From an uncultured Bacteroidales bacterium (GTDB lineage Bacteria; Bacteroidota; Bacteroidia; Bacteroidales; P3): a DNA stretch of 64,000 nucleotides. The position numbers and the translations under genes were made by a program. The notes beneath the pieces were generated by a model. It worked only from the letters and a program-made list of their open reading frames with translations, made no database searches and was not told where the DNA came from. This document shows positions 1 through 8,402 of this stretch, piece after piece. Location of the stretch: NCBI GenBank assembly GCA_900319865.1, contig ONQD01000005.1, positions 186,001-250,000 of the forward strand, in the 5' to 3' direction. Within the stretch, counting starts at the first letter, position 1. Each line of letters opens with the position of its first letter.

Positions 1-403
1 CGGAGCATTGGGCAAACAGTTATATATGCGCGTCAGCGACCTCTATACCCAGAATGAACGGCCCCTTGTGTCGCCCGATGCCTCCATCCGCGACACTATA
101 CTTGAGATGACCTGTCGTAGACTTGGATGCACTGTGGTGGCCGACAGCGACGGCAGCATACGCGGCATTGTCACCGATGGTGACCTTCGCCGCATGCTCA
201 AGGCCAATTCGTCGGTCGACCAGCTTACGGCCGCCGATATCATGTCGCCCAATCCCAAACGTATTCTTTATAATCGATATGCCGAGGAAGCTCTCCACAT
301 GATGCAGGCCAACAGCATTACGCAACTGGTGGTGGTTGACGAGAACGATGCCTATCTGGGTGTGTTGCATCTCCACGATATCCTGCGTGAAGGGATTGAA
401 TAG
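1..403 (+). CDS. kdsD: Arabinose-5-phosphate isomerase, C-terminal CBS domains (partial, 5' end outside window)
   Basis: The frame is open from base 2 with no start, so only the 3' end of the gene is here. The visible residues begin with the GALGKQL linker that in KdsD/KpsF/GutQ proteins joins the SIS isomerase domain to a C-terminal CBS pair; both CBS repeats follow, one in each half of the visible part. KdsD converts ribulose 5-phosphate to arabinose 5-phosphate, the first step to Kdo for the lipopolysaccharide core. The next gene on the same strand is lptB, 53 bases on, which fits a lipopolysaccharide context. The catalytic SIS domain cannot be seen, so another CBS-tailed sugar-phosphate isomerase is possible. 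Confidence 0.8.
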   Translation, partial: GALGKQLYMRVSDLYTQNERPLVSPDASIRDTILEMTCRRLGCTVVADSDGSIRGIVTDGDLRRMLKANSSVDQLTAADIMSPNPKRILYNRYAEEALHMMQANSITQLVVVDENDAYLGVLHLHDILREGIE

Positions 404-456
404 CCCTATTGCTTTTTTTTAGAATCCGAAGTAAACAAACACGAAATATACTACCC

Positions 457-1212
457 ATGGAACTGAGAACCGAGAACGTAGTGAAAATATATCGTTCGCG
501 CACTGTCGTGAAAGAGGTGAGCGTAAATGTGAGACAGGGCGAAATTGTGGGACTGCTGGGCCCGAACGGTGCTGGCAAAACCACCACATTCTATATGATA
601 GTCGGCATTATAAAACCCTATTCGGGCAAGGTTTATCTGGATGATATGGAAATCACACGCATGCCTATGTACCGCCGTGCCCAGTTGGGAGTTGGCTATC
701 TGGCACAGGAGGCTTCCGTATTCCGTCAGATGACGGTGGAAAATAACATTATGGCCATTCTTGAATTCCGCAAAGACCTCACGGTGGAGCAACGGCGCGA
801 GAAATTGGAATCCCTGATTTCTGAGTTCGGTCTTGAAAAGATACGTCGCAGTAAAGGCATCCAGCTTTCCGGTGGTGAACGCCGACGTACCGAGATTGCC
901 CGCGCCCTCGCCAACGACCCCAAATTCCTCCTCCTTGACGAGCCTTTTGCCGGTGTGGACCCCATTGCAGTGCAGGATATTCAGGATATCGTCGCGCACC
1001 TTAAGGATCGCAATATCGGCATCCTCATCACCGACCACAATGTCCACGAAACGCTCAGCATCACCGACCGCGCCTATCTGCTCTACGAAGGCAGAGTGCT
1101 TCATCACGGCACCCCTGAGGAGATGGCAGCTGACCCTGATGTGCGTGAGAAATACCTGGGTCGTGACTTTGAACTCCGCCGCGCCAATACCCGCGCTCTC
1201 AATGCCGAGTGA
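457..1212 (+). CDS. lptB: LptB, ATPase of the lipopolysaccharide export ABC transporter
   Basis: A 251-residue ABC ATPase. Walker A ([10 protein letters not shown]) is at residues 35-44, the signature is LSGGERRR and Walker B is [12 protein letters not shown], the form typical of LptB; the length is normal for the family. LptB powers LptFG, which pulls LPS from the inner membrane onto the Lpt bridge, and acts at the cytoplasmic face. The frame is open further upstream from a TTG at 409, but homology starts at the ATG at 457 ([10 protein letters not shown]), so that start is used. It follows kdsD on the same strand. No LptC or LptA gene is visible here. Confidence 0.95.
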   Translation: MELRTENVVKIYRSRTVVKEVSVNVRQGEIVGLLGPNGAGKTTTFYMIVGIIKPYSGKVYLDDMEITRMPMYRRAQLGVGYLAQEASVFRQMTVENNIMAILEFRKDLTVEQRREKLESLISEFGLEKIRRSKGIQLSGGERRRTEIARALANDPKFLLLDEPFAGVDPIAVQDIQDIVAHLKDRNIGILITDHNVHETLSITDRAYLLYEGRVLHHGTPEEMAADPDVREKYLGRDFELRRANTRALNAE

Positions 1213-1559
1213 TACGTTGAGAACCTAACGTTGTAGGTTTGCTGTAGGTTCGCTCTACCTTCGCTCTAGGTCCGCCCCCCGGAGCGAACCTAAGGCGAAC
1301 CCCAAAGGGAGCTTCAATGGGATTGGAAACTCCCAGCGCTTCAGCTACAGTTCCATTCACCCCCAATCGGTCATTTGTGTTTACCTCCGTTGAGGCACCC
1401 CTAAAGAAGGTTTTCGAACTGTAGCAACTGTAGCGTAGCATCCGCCACGTCGAGATGTCCACTGAATCTGGAAAAGACAGTACGGGACTTCTTTAACTCA
1501 CCTCAATGGGACTTAAACAGAGCTAAAAAATGAAAAGTCGGCCTAATGACCGATTAGGG
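1213..1559. repeat. Intergenic block of decayed modular repeats
   Basis: There is no credible gene in these 347 bases. The block holds repeated AGCGAACCTA/CTCTACCTTCGCTCTAGG modules, an AACTGTAGCAACTGTAGC segment, and two inverted copies of an AATCGGTCATT element: 1361-1374 on the plus strand and 1542-1559 on the minus strand. The same kinds of module recur together at 22.2-22.5 kb, and the AATCGGTCAT element recurs at 60.5-60.9 kb, so this looks like accumulated REP-like elements rather than a regulatory region of lptB. Confidence 0.6.
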
Positions 1560-1850
1560 TTAAACAATAGGGCACGAGAGCGGAGTGTTACTGATGTCGC
1601 AGCCCCGGTTCCGGGCTAGCCACAGCAGGGCATAGCTGCATGTAGCCTTCACTTGCCCACCGCGATGCTCTATTTCTTCCACAGCCCGGCGCACCAGTTC
1701 TGAGGCGATGCCTTGTCCCCGCAGTTGTTCGTCCACATAGGTGTGGTTGATGGTGTAGACCCCATCTGCCGTCATAGGGAATGTGATTTCCCCTACCTCC
1801 ATTCCTTCATGCAAAAGGTAGATTCGGTTCTTCTCGGTAATGTATTCCAT
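1560..1850 (-). CDS. Small GNAT-family N-acetyltransferase (YidJ/Acetyltransf_CG type)
   Basis: A 96-residue protein with a compact GNAT fold. The acetyl-CoA loop reads LRGQGIASELV (Q/RxxGxA), preceded by the beta strand YTINHTYVDEQ and followed by the Y-x-L-x-W-L ending usual in these one-domain proteins. Substrate is unknown; the family is often annotated only as a predicted acetyltransferase. It lies 33 bases downstream of a second acetyltransferase on the same strand and is probably the last gene of the operon that starts with the lipoprotein at 4658. Confidence 0.8.
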   Translation of the reverse strand: MEYITEKNRIYLLHEGMEVGEITFPMTADGVYTINHTYVDEQLRGQGIASELVRRAVEEIEHRGGQVKATCSYALLWLARNRGCDISNTPLSCPIV

Positions 1851-1883
1851 GTGAAGAGGTTTTATGAATTGTACTGGAATAGT

Positions 1884-2411
1884 TTAAGCTATTGTCTCAT
1901 TGTCCAGACGCATGACTTTTACCTGACGGTCGGAGCCTATGGCGAGGCGGCTGCAATGGTTCAGCTGGCCTGTGTCCTTGAAGCCGCATTTCTGCATTAC
2001 GCGCCCGCTGGCTTGGTTGTCGAGGAAATGGTCGGCCCAAAGGGTGCGGAATCCCCGCTGGCGGATGCAGTAGTCAATGAGCAGTTGTAGCGCTTCGGTG
2101 GCAATGCCTCTGTTCCAATAGGGGCGTGCAACCCAGTAACCCACCTCGACATCGTTCTGACCAATGCCAATATTGCTCTCGCAGGCGGTGTAGTAGCCGA
2201 TACAGCCGATGGGTTCGTTGCTTTCCTTCAATACAATGGCCCAGGTGTGGTCGTTGGCGAAGAGGATGCGGATAATATAGCGACTTTCGTCCACACTTTT
2301 GTGAGGCGACCAGCCCGCCTGAGGCCCCACCTCGGGGTCGGAGGCATAGCGATACAGCACTTCGGCATCTTCCTCGCGCCACGGTCGCAATAGTATTCGT
2401 TCGGTTTCCAT
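1884..2411 (-). CDS. GNAT-family N-acetyltransferase (RimJ/RimL-like, Acetyltransf_3)
   Basis: A 175-residue protein opening with METERILLRPWREEDAE, the usual N-terminus of RimJ/RimL-type acetyltransferases. Motif A reads VGYWVARPYWNRGIATEAL, with the acetyl-CoA pyrophosphate loop at NRGIAT; the C-terminal GFKDTG motif of the family is present. Likely an acyltransferase acting on a protein N-terminus or a small amine; the substrate cannot be read. It starts 9 bases after the stop of the esterase-family gene and is co-directional, so it should be co-transcribed. Confidence 0.85.
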   Translation of the reverse strand: METERILLRPWREEDAEVLYRYASDPEVGPQAGWSPHKSVDESRYIIRILFANDHTWAIVLKESNEPIGCIGYYTACESNIGIGQNDVEVGYWVARPYWNRGIATEALQLLIDYCIRQRGFRTLWADHFLDNQASGRVMQKCGFKDTGQLNHCSRLAIGSDRQVKVMRLDNETIA

Positions 2412-2420
2412 CGGTAGTAT

Positions 2421-3689
2421 CTATTCTACATTGGGTGCTGTGGGGTGTGCGACTGGGACGAAGATCATGCTGTTATAGAGTAAGCGCGGGGTGCCTTTCG
2501 AGCGGAAGGTCCGAGGCAATATACGCATCAAGAAAGAGTAGTTGACTTCACCCAGCGAGCCCATGCTGATAGGGTTGTTCAAATACCTCTGGAGCGAAGA
2601 GCCGTCCGGGACCTTGGCAAAATCGAGCCAGCAGGTCTCAAAGTCGCAGTGTTTGGCGGCTTTGGCCAGTGGGTCGCGCGAGAAGAACGTGTGATTGGCT
2701 CGTTGTGTGCGGTTGGGGTTCTTGGGAAGGTTGCAGCATGAGCGGTAGAAGTCGGTGCCAATGGCGTAGTAGGCCTTACCAAAGCGGTCGGCCAGCAGGT
2801 GTCCCATGCCTTTGCCTCCATTTCTGTAGTCATTAACGCGCTTGATGTGGCCATTGTGGGCGGAGATAAAGATGCTGTGCCGACCCAGGGATTCCTCGCG
2901 CTCGAGTATCCATTGCACGTTTTCGGCCATTAGACTGTCGCGGAAGGCATCAACTTTCGGGGTCGACATGACCTTCCCGAGTGAGCAGTTCTGCAGCAGG
3001 ATGTCGGCACAGTGCACGGCTACTTCAGTGCCCTCGAATTGCAGAAGATTCTGTTTGACTTGTTCGATGGACTCAATCCACTCTCCCATATCAAACTTTT
3101 CGGGAACCCCGTCCTTCATATTTTCCCGTTGTTTCAGCAGGATAGGAATGTCGATTTCCAAGTTGTTTGCGGCTTCGGTCAGAATGTGGATGTTCCAATC
3201 GATTTGCTGCATGTCGAAGCCATAAAAACGGATGTCCTCTCCATCGTCGGCAGCTTCGTTATATTGTCGCATCCAGGCAATGAGTTGCTCCATCTGCTGG
3301 GTTCGGTAGAGAGTGAAACCGATGGCTGCTGCGGCTTCGGCGGGAGTGCCAGGACCACCGTGGATGTAGCGGTTTACTGCCTCGCAGCTACCATAGTCGC
3401 CTTCTAGTGCAAAGGCACGTATGCCAAAGCGTTCAACCAGTAGTTTGAATACATCCAGCTTTAGTTGCTGGAATTCGGCATTGCCGTGGGTGGCTTCGCC
3501 CAGCGCTACGATGCGCACTCCTGTGGGAATGGTCAGTTCGTCGACGGATACAGCGTAGCGGGCGAATTCCTTCGGGTCGGCGCTCTTGCCCGTGCCGAAG
3601 CCACCAAAACGTATATAGACAGCGGAGGCAACTGCCAAAAGCGTAAGCAGCACCACAAGGATAATGAGTCCGGTTTTCTTTCTTTTCAT
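2421..3689 (-). CDS. Erythromycin-esterase-family protein, membrane-anchored
   Basis: A 422-residue protein. Residues 7-27 are one hydrophobic segment after a K/R-rich start, so the enzyme is anchored or secreted. The family hallmark GEATHGNAEF (E65, H68) follows, then the ALEGDYGSCEAVNRYI helix and a later FISAHNGHI segment with the second conserved histidine, all as in EreA/EreB and the Bacteroidota relatives. Classical Ere enzymes hydrolyse the macrolactone of erythromycin, but most distant members have no shown role in resistance; function here is unproven. It sits between a lipoprotein gene (33 bases) and an acetyltransferase (9 bases). Grouping with acetyltransferases suggests an accessory detoxification cluster, which is only an inference. 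Confidence 0.85.
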   Translation of the reverse strand: MKRKKTGLIILVVLLTLLAVASAVYIRFGGFGTGKSADPKEFARYAVSVDELTIPTGVRIVALGEATHGNAEFQQLKLDVFKLLVERFGIRAFALEGDYGSCEAVNRYIHGGPGTPAEAAAAIGFTLYRTQQMEQLIAWMRQYNEAADDGEDIRFYGFDMQQIDWNIHILTEAANNLEIDIPILLKQRENMKDGVPEKFDMGEWIESIEQVKQNLLQFEGTEVAVHCADILLQNCSLGKVMSTPKVDAFRDSLMAENVQWILEREESLGRHSIFISAHNGHIKRVNDYRNGGKGMGHLLADRFGKAYYAIGTDFYRSCCNLPKNPNRTQRANHTFFSRDPLAKAAKHCDFETCWLDFAKVPDGSSLQRYLNNPISMGSLGEVNYSFLMRILPRTFRSKGTPRLLYNSMIFVPVAHPTAPNVE

Positions 3690-3722
3690 ATTCTGTTATG
3701 ATTTGTCATCTTCTCATTCAGA

Positions 3723-4658
3723 TTAGAAAAGCTCCACTGCTGGCCAGCCATAGTCTTGATAGTAGCGGACGTTCAGGTTGTGCTTTTTGACATACTCCTG
3801 CAGCTGCTCTTTGCGGACTGCCTCGCGGACATCTTGGTTAGAGTGCATGTTCTGGTAGATGTCGTAATGGGAGCCGAAGATGCGGCGGGCGCTGGCGTCG
3901 TTTCCGGCACCGTCGACGGTCTGCTCAAAGGATTTCACGGTGTATTTCCCGTTCTCCACATTCAACGACATCAGGCCGCTGTGGTTTCCGCCAGAGACGC
4001 ACTTCAGCGTGTCGCCCGCCACATTGTACCACAGCACCCAGCAGTCGCACAACACGGGGACGCAACCAGCGTCCGCATCTCCGGAGTTGACAATCATAAG
4101 TGTGGGAATGCAGAGTTCACCTTTCAGGTAGTTCTTGCCGATCTCGTTCACCAGATAGTCGCTAATGGCATCGCGTCTTGCCTGTTCGTCTCGGTTGATG
4201 GCAATGTGGCGGATACAGTCGGCCTTGTGTCCGTCGAAGTCGGACATCAGCCATTGGCCGTCTACCTGCTCCATGTAGAGCTTGTGCTCCTCGATGTCAG
4301 AGGTGGAGTCGAACGAGCCGTCTTCCCATTTTTGACGCACGTTGATGGTGGCCACGGCGTGGGTCTCGTCGGTCTGTTCCACAGCGGTGACTGTGTAGTC
4401 GGCTATAGTGCCGCCGTTGCCGGTAACGAAGTAGTAGAGCCATTCGTGGTCCATAGCCTCATGCTCTGGCAGGCGGTTGAACATCGTGTCCAGCACGGCA
4501 TAGAAATCAGCTGTCATGTAGTCCTTCGACTGTTCCAGCAATTCGTGGTCGGGGATATAGCGGCACAGCTCCTCGGCGCGTTGTTTCAGCTTTTCCTCGT
4601 TGCTTGCACAAGCCACCAGCAGTAGGGCAGCAATTGTGATGATGAGTGTTTTTTTCAT
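3723..4658 (-). CDS. Lipoprotein with DUF3828-like N-terminal region, function unknown
   Basis: A 311-residue protein with a lipoprotein signal: MKKTLIITIAALLLVAC, lipobox LVAC with the lipidated cysteine at 17. The frame is open upstream to 4796, but a promoter box lies at 4706-4714, so the ATG at 4658 is the start. The part after the signal (CRYIPDHELLEQSKDYMTADF) resembles DUF3828/YbjP-like lipoproteins. The second half has an unusual cluster of cysteines and tryptophans (GCVPVLCDCWVLWY) that I do not recognise. First gene of a four-gene minus-strand unit. It probably sits in the outer membrane or periplasm; no function can be given. Confidence 0.7.
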   Translation of the reverse strand: MKKTLIITIAALLLVACASNEEKLKQRAEELCRYIPDHELLEQSKDYMTADFYAVLDTMFNRLPEHEAMDHEWLYYFVTGNGGTIADYTVTAVEQTDETHAVATINVRQKWEDGSFDSTSDIEEHKLYMEQVDGQWLMSDFDGHKADCIRHIAINRDEQARRDAISDYLVNEIGKNYLKGELCIPTLMIVNSGDADAGCVPVLCDCWVLWYNVAGDTLKCVSGGNHSGLMSLNVENGKYTVKSFEQTVDGAGNDASARRIFGSHYDIYQNMHSNQDVREAVRKEQLQEYVKKHNLNVRYYQDYGWPAVELF

Positions 4659-4705
4659 TGTTATCTTTGTTAGTTTATAGACAAGTTTTCGTATCAAATC
4701 ACGCT

Positions 4706-4714
4706 GCAAAGATA
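4706..4714 (-). promoter_or_regulatory. Bacteroidota -7 promoter box for the lipoprotein operon
   Basis: On the minus strand the sequence reads TATCTTTGC, an exact TAnnTTTG box. Transcription would start near 4700, giving a leader of about 40 bases before the ATG at 4658. Confidence 0.7.
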
Positions 4715-4799
4715 CAACTTTTTGCCGATACGGGAAAAATATTGTTGCCCCGCATCGAAAGCCCCGTTTTACGAAACTGCTCTTGGGGTTTGGCATGGG

Positions 4800-5435
4800 T
4801 TATACCAACTGCCCGGGCAGACGGAGTTTCTCTTTCTTTGGGAAGGTAGACTCATAGGCTTCGAAGTCCTCGGGATGATGGTCGGCAACAGAATACCCTT
4901 TTGGAGGTGTATACGTTGCCTCCGCTATTCCGTGGTCTCTAAGCCAGTTAGGGATAAGCTCTTGTGCAAGGAAATAGGGAACCTCGGCTTCGTGGGGCTC
5001 ATCATGGTAGTGGATGCCGTATTTGCTGGCAAGGTCGAAACCAGCATGACGGTAGAAGTCAATGTTGCCCTCCATGCAGAGGAACCCGACACCCATCGCA
5101 CGAGCCTTCTCCAACGTATAGTTCAGCAATTGGAGTCTATAACCCATGCGTTTGTAGTCGGGATGTATGCTGATGGGACCGAAAGTCCACGATGGCACAT
5201 GCTCGCCGTTATCCAGCACCAGCTCCGCTCTCGAAAACATGACATGCCCCATAATGTGGCCATCAAGCTCCATCACGTAGTCCAGCTCGGGAATAAAGTC
5301 TGGGTTGTTGCGATATTGATTCAGCACATAATGCTCCAGGCAGCCTGGACGGTAGACGTTCCAGAAAGCCTCGCGGGTCAAGTTCTCCACCTCGCGGTAA
5401 TCCTCTGGTTTCTCTAATCTGATATTTATTTCCAT
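4800..5435 (-). CDS. GNAT-family N-acetyltransferase (COG3153-like)
   Basis: A 211-residue protein. The N-terminus INIRLEKPEDYREVENLTREAF and the centre FGPISIHPDYKRMGYRLQLL (acetyl-CoA loop KRMGYR) mark a predicted acetyltransferase of the COG3153 group; LCMEGNIDFYRHAGF is the conserved C-terminal motif. A longer reading from 5456 is rejected because the promoter box TATCTTTGC lies at 5443-5451, inside that extension. With the ATG at 5435 the mRNA has almost no leader. The substrate is unknown. Its promoter region is one member of an imperfect 85-bp repeat whose other copy precedes rhuM. Confidence 0.85.
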   Translation of the reverse strand: MEINIRLEKPEDYREVENLTREAFWNVYRPGCLEHYVLNQYRNNPDFIPELDYVMELDGHIMGHVMFSRAELVLDNGEHVPSWTFGPISIHPDYKRMGYRLQLLNYTLEKARAMGVGFLCMEGNIDFYRHAGFDLASKYGIHYHDEPHEAEVPYFLAQELIPNWLRDHGIAEATYTPPKGYSVADHHPEDFEAYESTFPKKEKLRLPGQLV

Positions 5436-5441
5436 TGTTTT

Positions 5442-5525
5442 TGCAAAGATACTCAAATCATTTCACAGGTAACGTCCTTATGCAATTTCAATTATTAGAA
5501 ATTCGAAATGCGGCAATGTTACATC
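5442..5525. repeat. Left copy of an imperfect direct repeat of about 85 bp flanking rhuM
   Basis: It runs from the promoter box AAAGATACTCAAATCATTTC through CGAAATGC and matches 6641-6725 at most positions with a one-base gap. The copies lie at the two ends of rhuM, so rhuM behaves like an inserted cassette or the product of a duplication around a promoter. Confidence 0.75.
5443..5451 (-). promoter_or_regulatory. -7 promoter box for the 4800-5435 acetyltransferase
   Basis: On the minus strand it reads TATCTTTGC, only 7 bases before the ATG at 5435, which predicts a leaderless or nearly leaderless transcript. Confidence 0.65.
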
Positions 5526-5527
5526 GA

Positions 5528-6571
5528 CTACTCAACTTTGCCTCCTGCTTCTGGCAGGCTATTTTCTTTTTGGATTAGCTCTTTGATGGCTCTGTCGTAG
5601 TCGCTTTCGTATTGCAGCATCTCCATTTTTCGATATTTCTCGAACTCGGAAACGGCTTTTTATTTGGCCTCTTCATGGCTGATAGTCCCTTTGCCTACCA
5701 GTAATTGTCTGCCGGAAAGTTTCATCAGTTCATCCAATTTCTCTATCCATTCCTGCATTCTCATAGGTACTTGTTGGAGAGCCTGTATTTCGGCAAAATC
5801 CAAATACTGAGACACAAGCAGATTTAGATAGGTCAACTCCTGCTCCGTTAGATAATTCTTGGCAACCTGTACATCATCTATTGTGATATAGCTTCCTTTA
5901 AAGTTTGTCATTCCCACCATGGGCTTGTTAGCATCTACTCTTTCATATATCACCTCCGCAGCCGTATGGTGATGAGCAGCATAATGCAGTTTGTTCTGCA
6001 CAGACGCAAAGAACTGACGCGTAAGGTTGGCATTGGGGTCGTAGTCAATGCTCGTAATAAAGATGTCGGTCACCTGCTGATACAGGTTGCGTTCGCTACT
6101 GCGAATATCGCGGATGCGTTGCAACAATTCCCTGAAATATCGGCTACGATTGCCTTTCAGTCGATTATCGTCCAGCGTGAAGCCCTTTTGAATGAACTCA
6201 TGGAGGTGAGCCGTTGCCCACTGTCGGAAGCGTGTGGCCACCTGCGACTTCACGCGATAACCCACAGCGATAATCATATCAAGGTTGTAGTGGCTAATCT
6301 GACGGTTCACACTTCGATTGCCCTCTTGGCGAACTAACAAAAATTTTTTGTGAGTTCGTTCTTTGTCCAGTTCTCCCTCCGCATAAATCTGTCCAATATG
6401 ATAGCTCACATCCTGCTGTGAAGCATCGAAAAGCTGCATAATTAGCTCCACTGGGAGCCACACATCTTCTCCCTCAAACCTCACATTTACCTGTGTGATT
6501 CCGTTGTCGTCCTGATATATCAGGAACGCCTGATTGCTGTTCGCCAATTCGTTATTATCTTTCTTTGTCAT
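5528..6571 (-). pseudogene. rhuM: RhuM-family protein gene with an in-frame nonsense codon near its end
   Basis: From the ATG at 6571 (MTKKDNNELANSNQAFLIYQ) the protein carries the complete RhuM signature: DVWLPVELIMQLFDASQQDV, a VNRQISHYNLDMIIAVGYRV segment and RFRQWATAHLHEFIQKGF. Translation stops at a TAA at 5660-5662 right after SHEEAK, but the same frame goes on for 43 codons (KAVSEFEKYRKME...) to a TAG at 5528-5530; that stretch is the expected RhuM C-terminus. The truncated product has 303 residues, the restored one 347. RhuM proteins occur on pathogenicity islands, phages and defence islands and often beside restriction-modification genes; their activity is unknown. The shortened protein may still work, so calling it a pseudogene is cautious. 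Confidence 0.8.
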
Positions 6572-6640
6572 ATTCTTACAACCACTATATTTCATTTATT
6601 ATCACATCAACCCACATATATTATATGCCTTTCCTTATTT

Positions 6641-6725
6641 TACAAAGATACTCAAATCATTTCATAGTTACTGTCCTTATGCGATTTTCAATTGTTTGAA
6701 GTCCGAAATGCAGAAAAAATACATT
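6641..6725. repeat. Right copy of the rhuM-flanking direct repeat
   Basis: Matches 5442-5525 (shared CAAAGATACTCAAATCATTT, GTCCTTATGC and CCGAAATGC segments). It contains the minus-strand -7 box TATCTTTG (6643-6650), which would drive rhuM with a leader of about 70 bases. Confidence 0.75.
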
Positions 6726-6773
6726 GGCTCTTATGCTATATCTGACTGATTTTTCAACAGTCTCGAGGCTGAA

Positions 6774-6819
6774 TCTCAATAACCCCATACAAGGAACCGT
6801 TAGGTTCCGCAGTGTGGGG
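6774..6819 (+). repeat. Solitary REP-like palindrome, family of the RAYT at 56.9 kb
   Basis: It contains CTCAATAACCCC, an inner hairpin GGAACC-gtta-GGTTCC, and GCAGTGTGGGG. The same outer sequence CTCAATAACCCCGCACAA ... GCAGTGTGGGG bounds the RAYT gene at 56765-57434, so this is a dispersed single copy of that element. Confidence 0.75.
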
Positions 6820-6947
6820 ACTTGAAATGCCTTCCTTTCCAACCTCCTCGCAATCCGCAATGGTGGCATTCTTATTTCTATAAGTAATGTATTCTATATC
6901 TGTATGCATACTTGCCATAATGCTATTTCATTTCTGACAGATTCTAA

Positions 6948-8282
6948 TCATTTGTTAACGTCGTTATCTATTACTTCCCAATAACCGCCTTTATCTGGCC
7001 CCACACGACGTAGCAATCCCTTTTCTTGGAGTTTTTTGATGTTTCTCCATACAGTCGTTCGCTCAAGGCTTAATTGTTTTGTGATTTCATCGTAAGTTAG
7101 ATACTTGTTTTCTTTAATAAGGTGCAGAATGCCTTGTTGTGTCTTGTTTGTTTTTTCAGTTGCATTTTCAGTTGCATTTTCAGTTGCACTTACATGGTCA
7201 ATTTGTACACTCGCAGGGAAGGTGATTCGGATAAAGTTGTCGGTAAAACGGAAACAATTTTCACCATAAGCACGAAGGATACGGGGTATGCCAGAGCCCA
7301 ATGACTCCACTATGTCAAGGTCGCGATAAATACGCATCAGCTCTTTGTTGCGTGGGATGGAAATACCAGTAAAGAACTCCTCTCTACTGAGCGATTCAGG
7401 AAGTCTGCCTGCAGAGGTGATTTCCAGCCTATCGGGGAAAATCTCAAACTTGGGTGGCACTTCAAAGGAATAGTCATTATGCACGATGGCATTGATGACT
7501 GCTTCGCGCACCGCCACCCTGTCCCAGAGAGGCGTTTCGACCCGTTCCATAGGTGTAATTCTCGCAGCCGTCTTGTTCTCTATCTCCAACTTTGTCAGTA
7601 CGCTTTTGGTGGCTTTGATAAGTGAGCAGTATCCATACTCGTTGTTCTCTATCAAGTCACATCGGTCGAGGCTGGAATATTTTGCCACCTTTATGGAGTT
7701 ATTGTTCTCGTCTGCCAACAGGTAGGCCACATAGTTGTACTCACCCTCTTTTGTTATCAGCTCGAGGCTACGCTTAAAATTGTCGTTTAGGCGCTTGCCC
7801 CGTTCATCATAGTATATGCGCAGTTGCTCAAATGACAAATCTTGACGATTCGAGACAATTTTGCTGATGGAATTGCGTGTACGCATAGCAAATAGTCGGT
7901 CAATCTGCTCTTGTGGCAATGCTTCAACCGAAGTACCCACACGAATAAATGCACCGCGAGGAGTCATGCCATACTTGGTTTTAAAGTATGGTTTATCCAT
8001 ACCGCTGGCCACTGTAACCTTCACAATAGACTTGCCATCTTTTGTCTCTGTTGCAATATCGAACAATCCCATCGCCGAGGGTGATATGTTGTTTTTTATT
8101 CTATCCTTCAGCTTAAGCATGCAACCATCTGGATCCTCCACACCAACAGTATGCCCTTCTTTGTCGATGCCAATATAGATGTAACCACCTTCCTTATAGT
8201 TAAGGAATGCAATTACCTCTTTTTCTATGTCAAGGTCGTCAGTCAGTTCTCGTTTGAATTCTATGCGGTTGGTCTCAGTCAT
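6948..8282 (-). CDS. AlbA_2/Schlafen-type ATP-binding transcriptional regulator with ATEN repeat linker
   Basis: A 444-residue protein from the ATG at 8282 (MTETNRIEFKRELTDD). The first 120 residues are an AlbA_2 (Schlafen AAA_4-like) domain, with IEFKREL and the GGYIYIGIDKEG strand-loop. The middle holds the HATPase-like part (REAVINAIVHNDYS, then FPDRLEITSAGRLP). A short linker of ATEN units, encoded by 12-base repeats at about 7153-7192, leads to a winged helix (LTYDEITKQLSLERTTVWRNIKKLQ). It is the last gene of the defence region, 120 bases after the Dam-type methylase and on the same strand. Such proteins are usually taken as defence-island regulators or effectors. A second family member lies in the same operon at 16.7-18.8 kb. 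Confidence 0.85.
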   Translation of the reverse strand: MTETNRIEFKRELTDDLDIEKEVIAFLNYKEGGYIYIGIDKEGHTVGVEDPDGCMLKLKDRIKNNISPSAMGLFDIATETKDGKSIVKVTVASGMDKPYFKTKYGMTPRGAFIRVGTSVEALPQEQIDRLFAMRTRNSISKIVSNRQDLSFEQLRIYYDERGKRLNDNFKRSLELITKEGEYNYVAYLLADENNNSIKVAKYSSLDRCDLIENNEYGYCSLIKATKSVLTKLEIENKTAARITPMERVETPLWDRVAVREAVINAIVHNDYSFEVPPKFEIFPDRLEITSAGRLPESLSREEFFTGISIPRNKELMRIYRDLDIVESLGSGIPRILRAYGENCFRFTDNFIRITFPASVQIDHVSATENATENATEKTNKTQQGILHLIKENKYLTYDEITKQLSLERTTVWRNIKKLQEKGLLRRVGPDKGGYWEVIDNDVNK

Positions 8283-8402
8283 ATTTGATAGTTTTTGCTG
8301 TTTTATATTGCCTATATCTGTTTTATTTGGGCAGATTGAAGGCATATTGTGCTGGTAGTATATCTGTTTTTTCTTTAGTCCTTACTGTAATCTCATTTTT
8401 AT

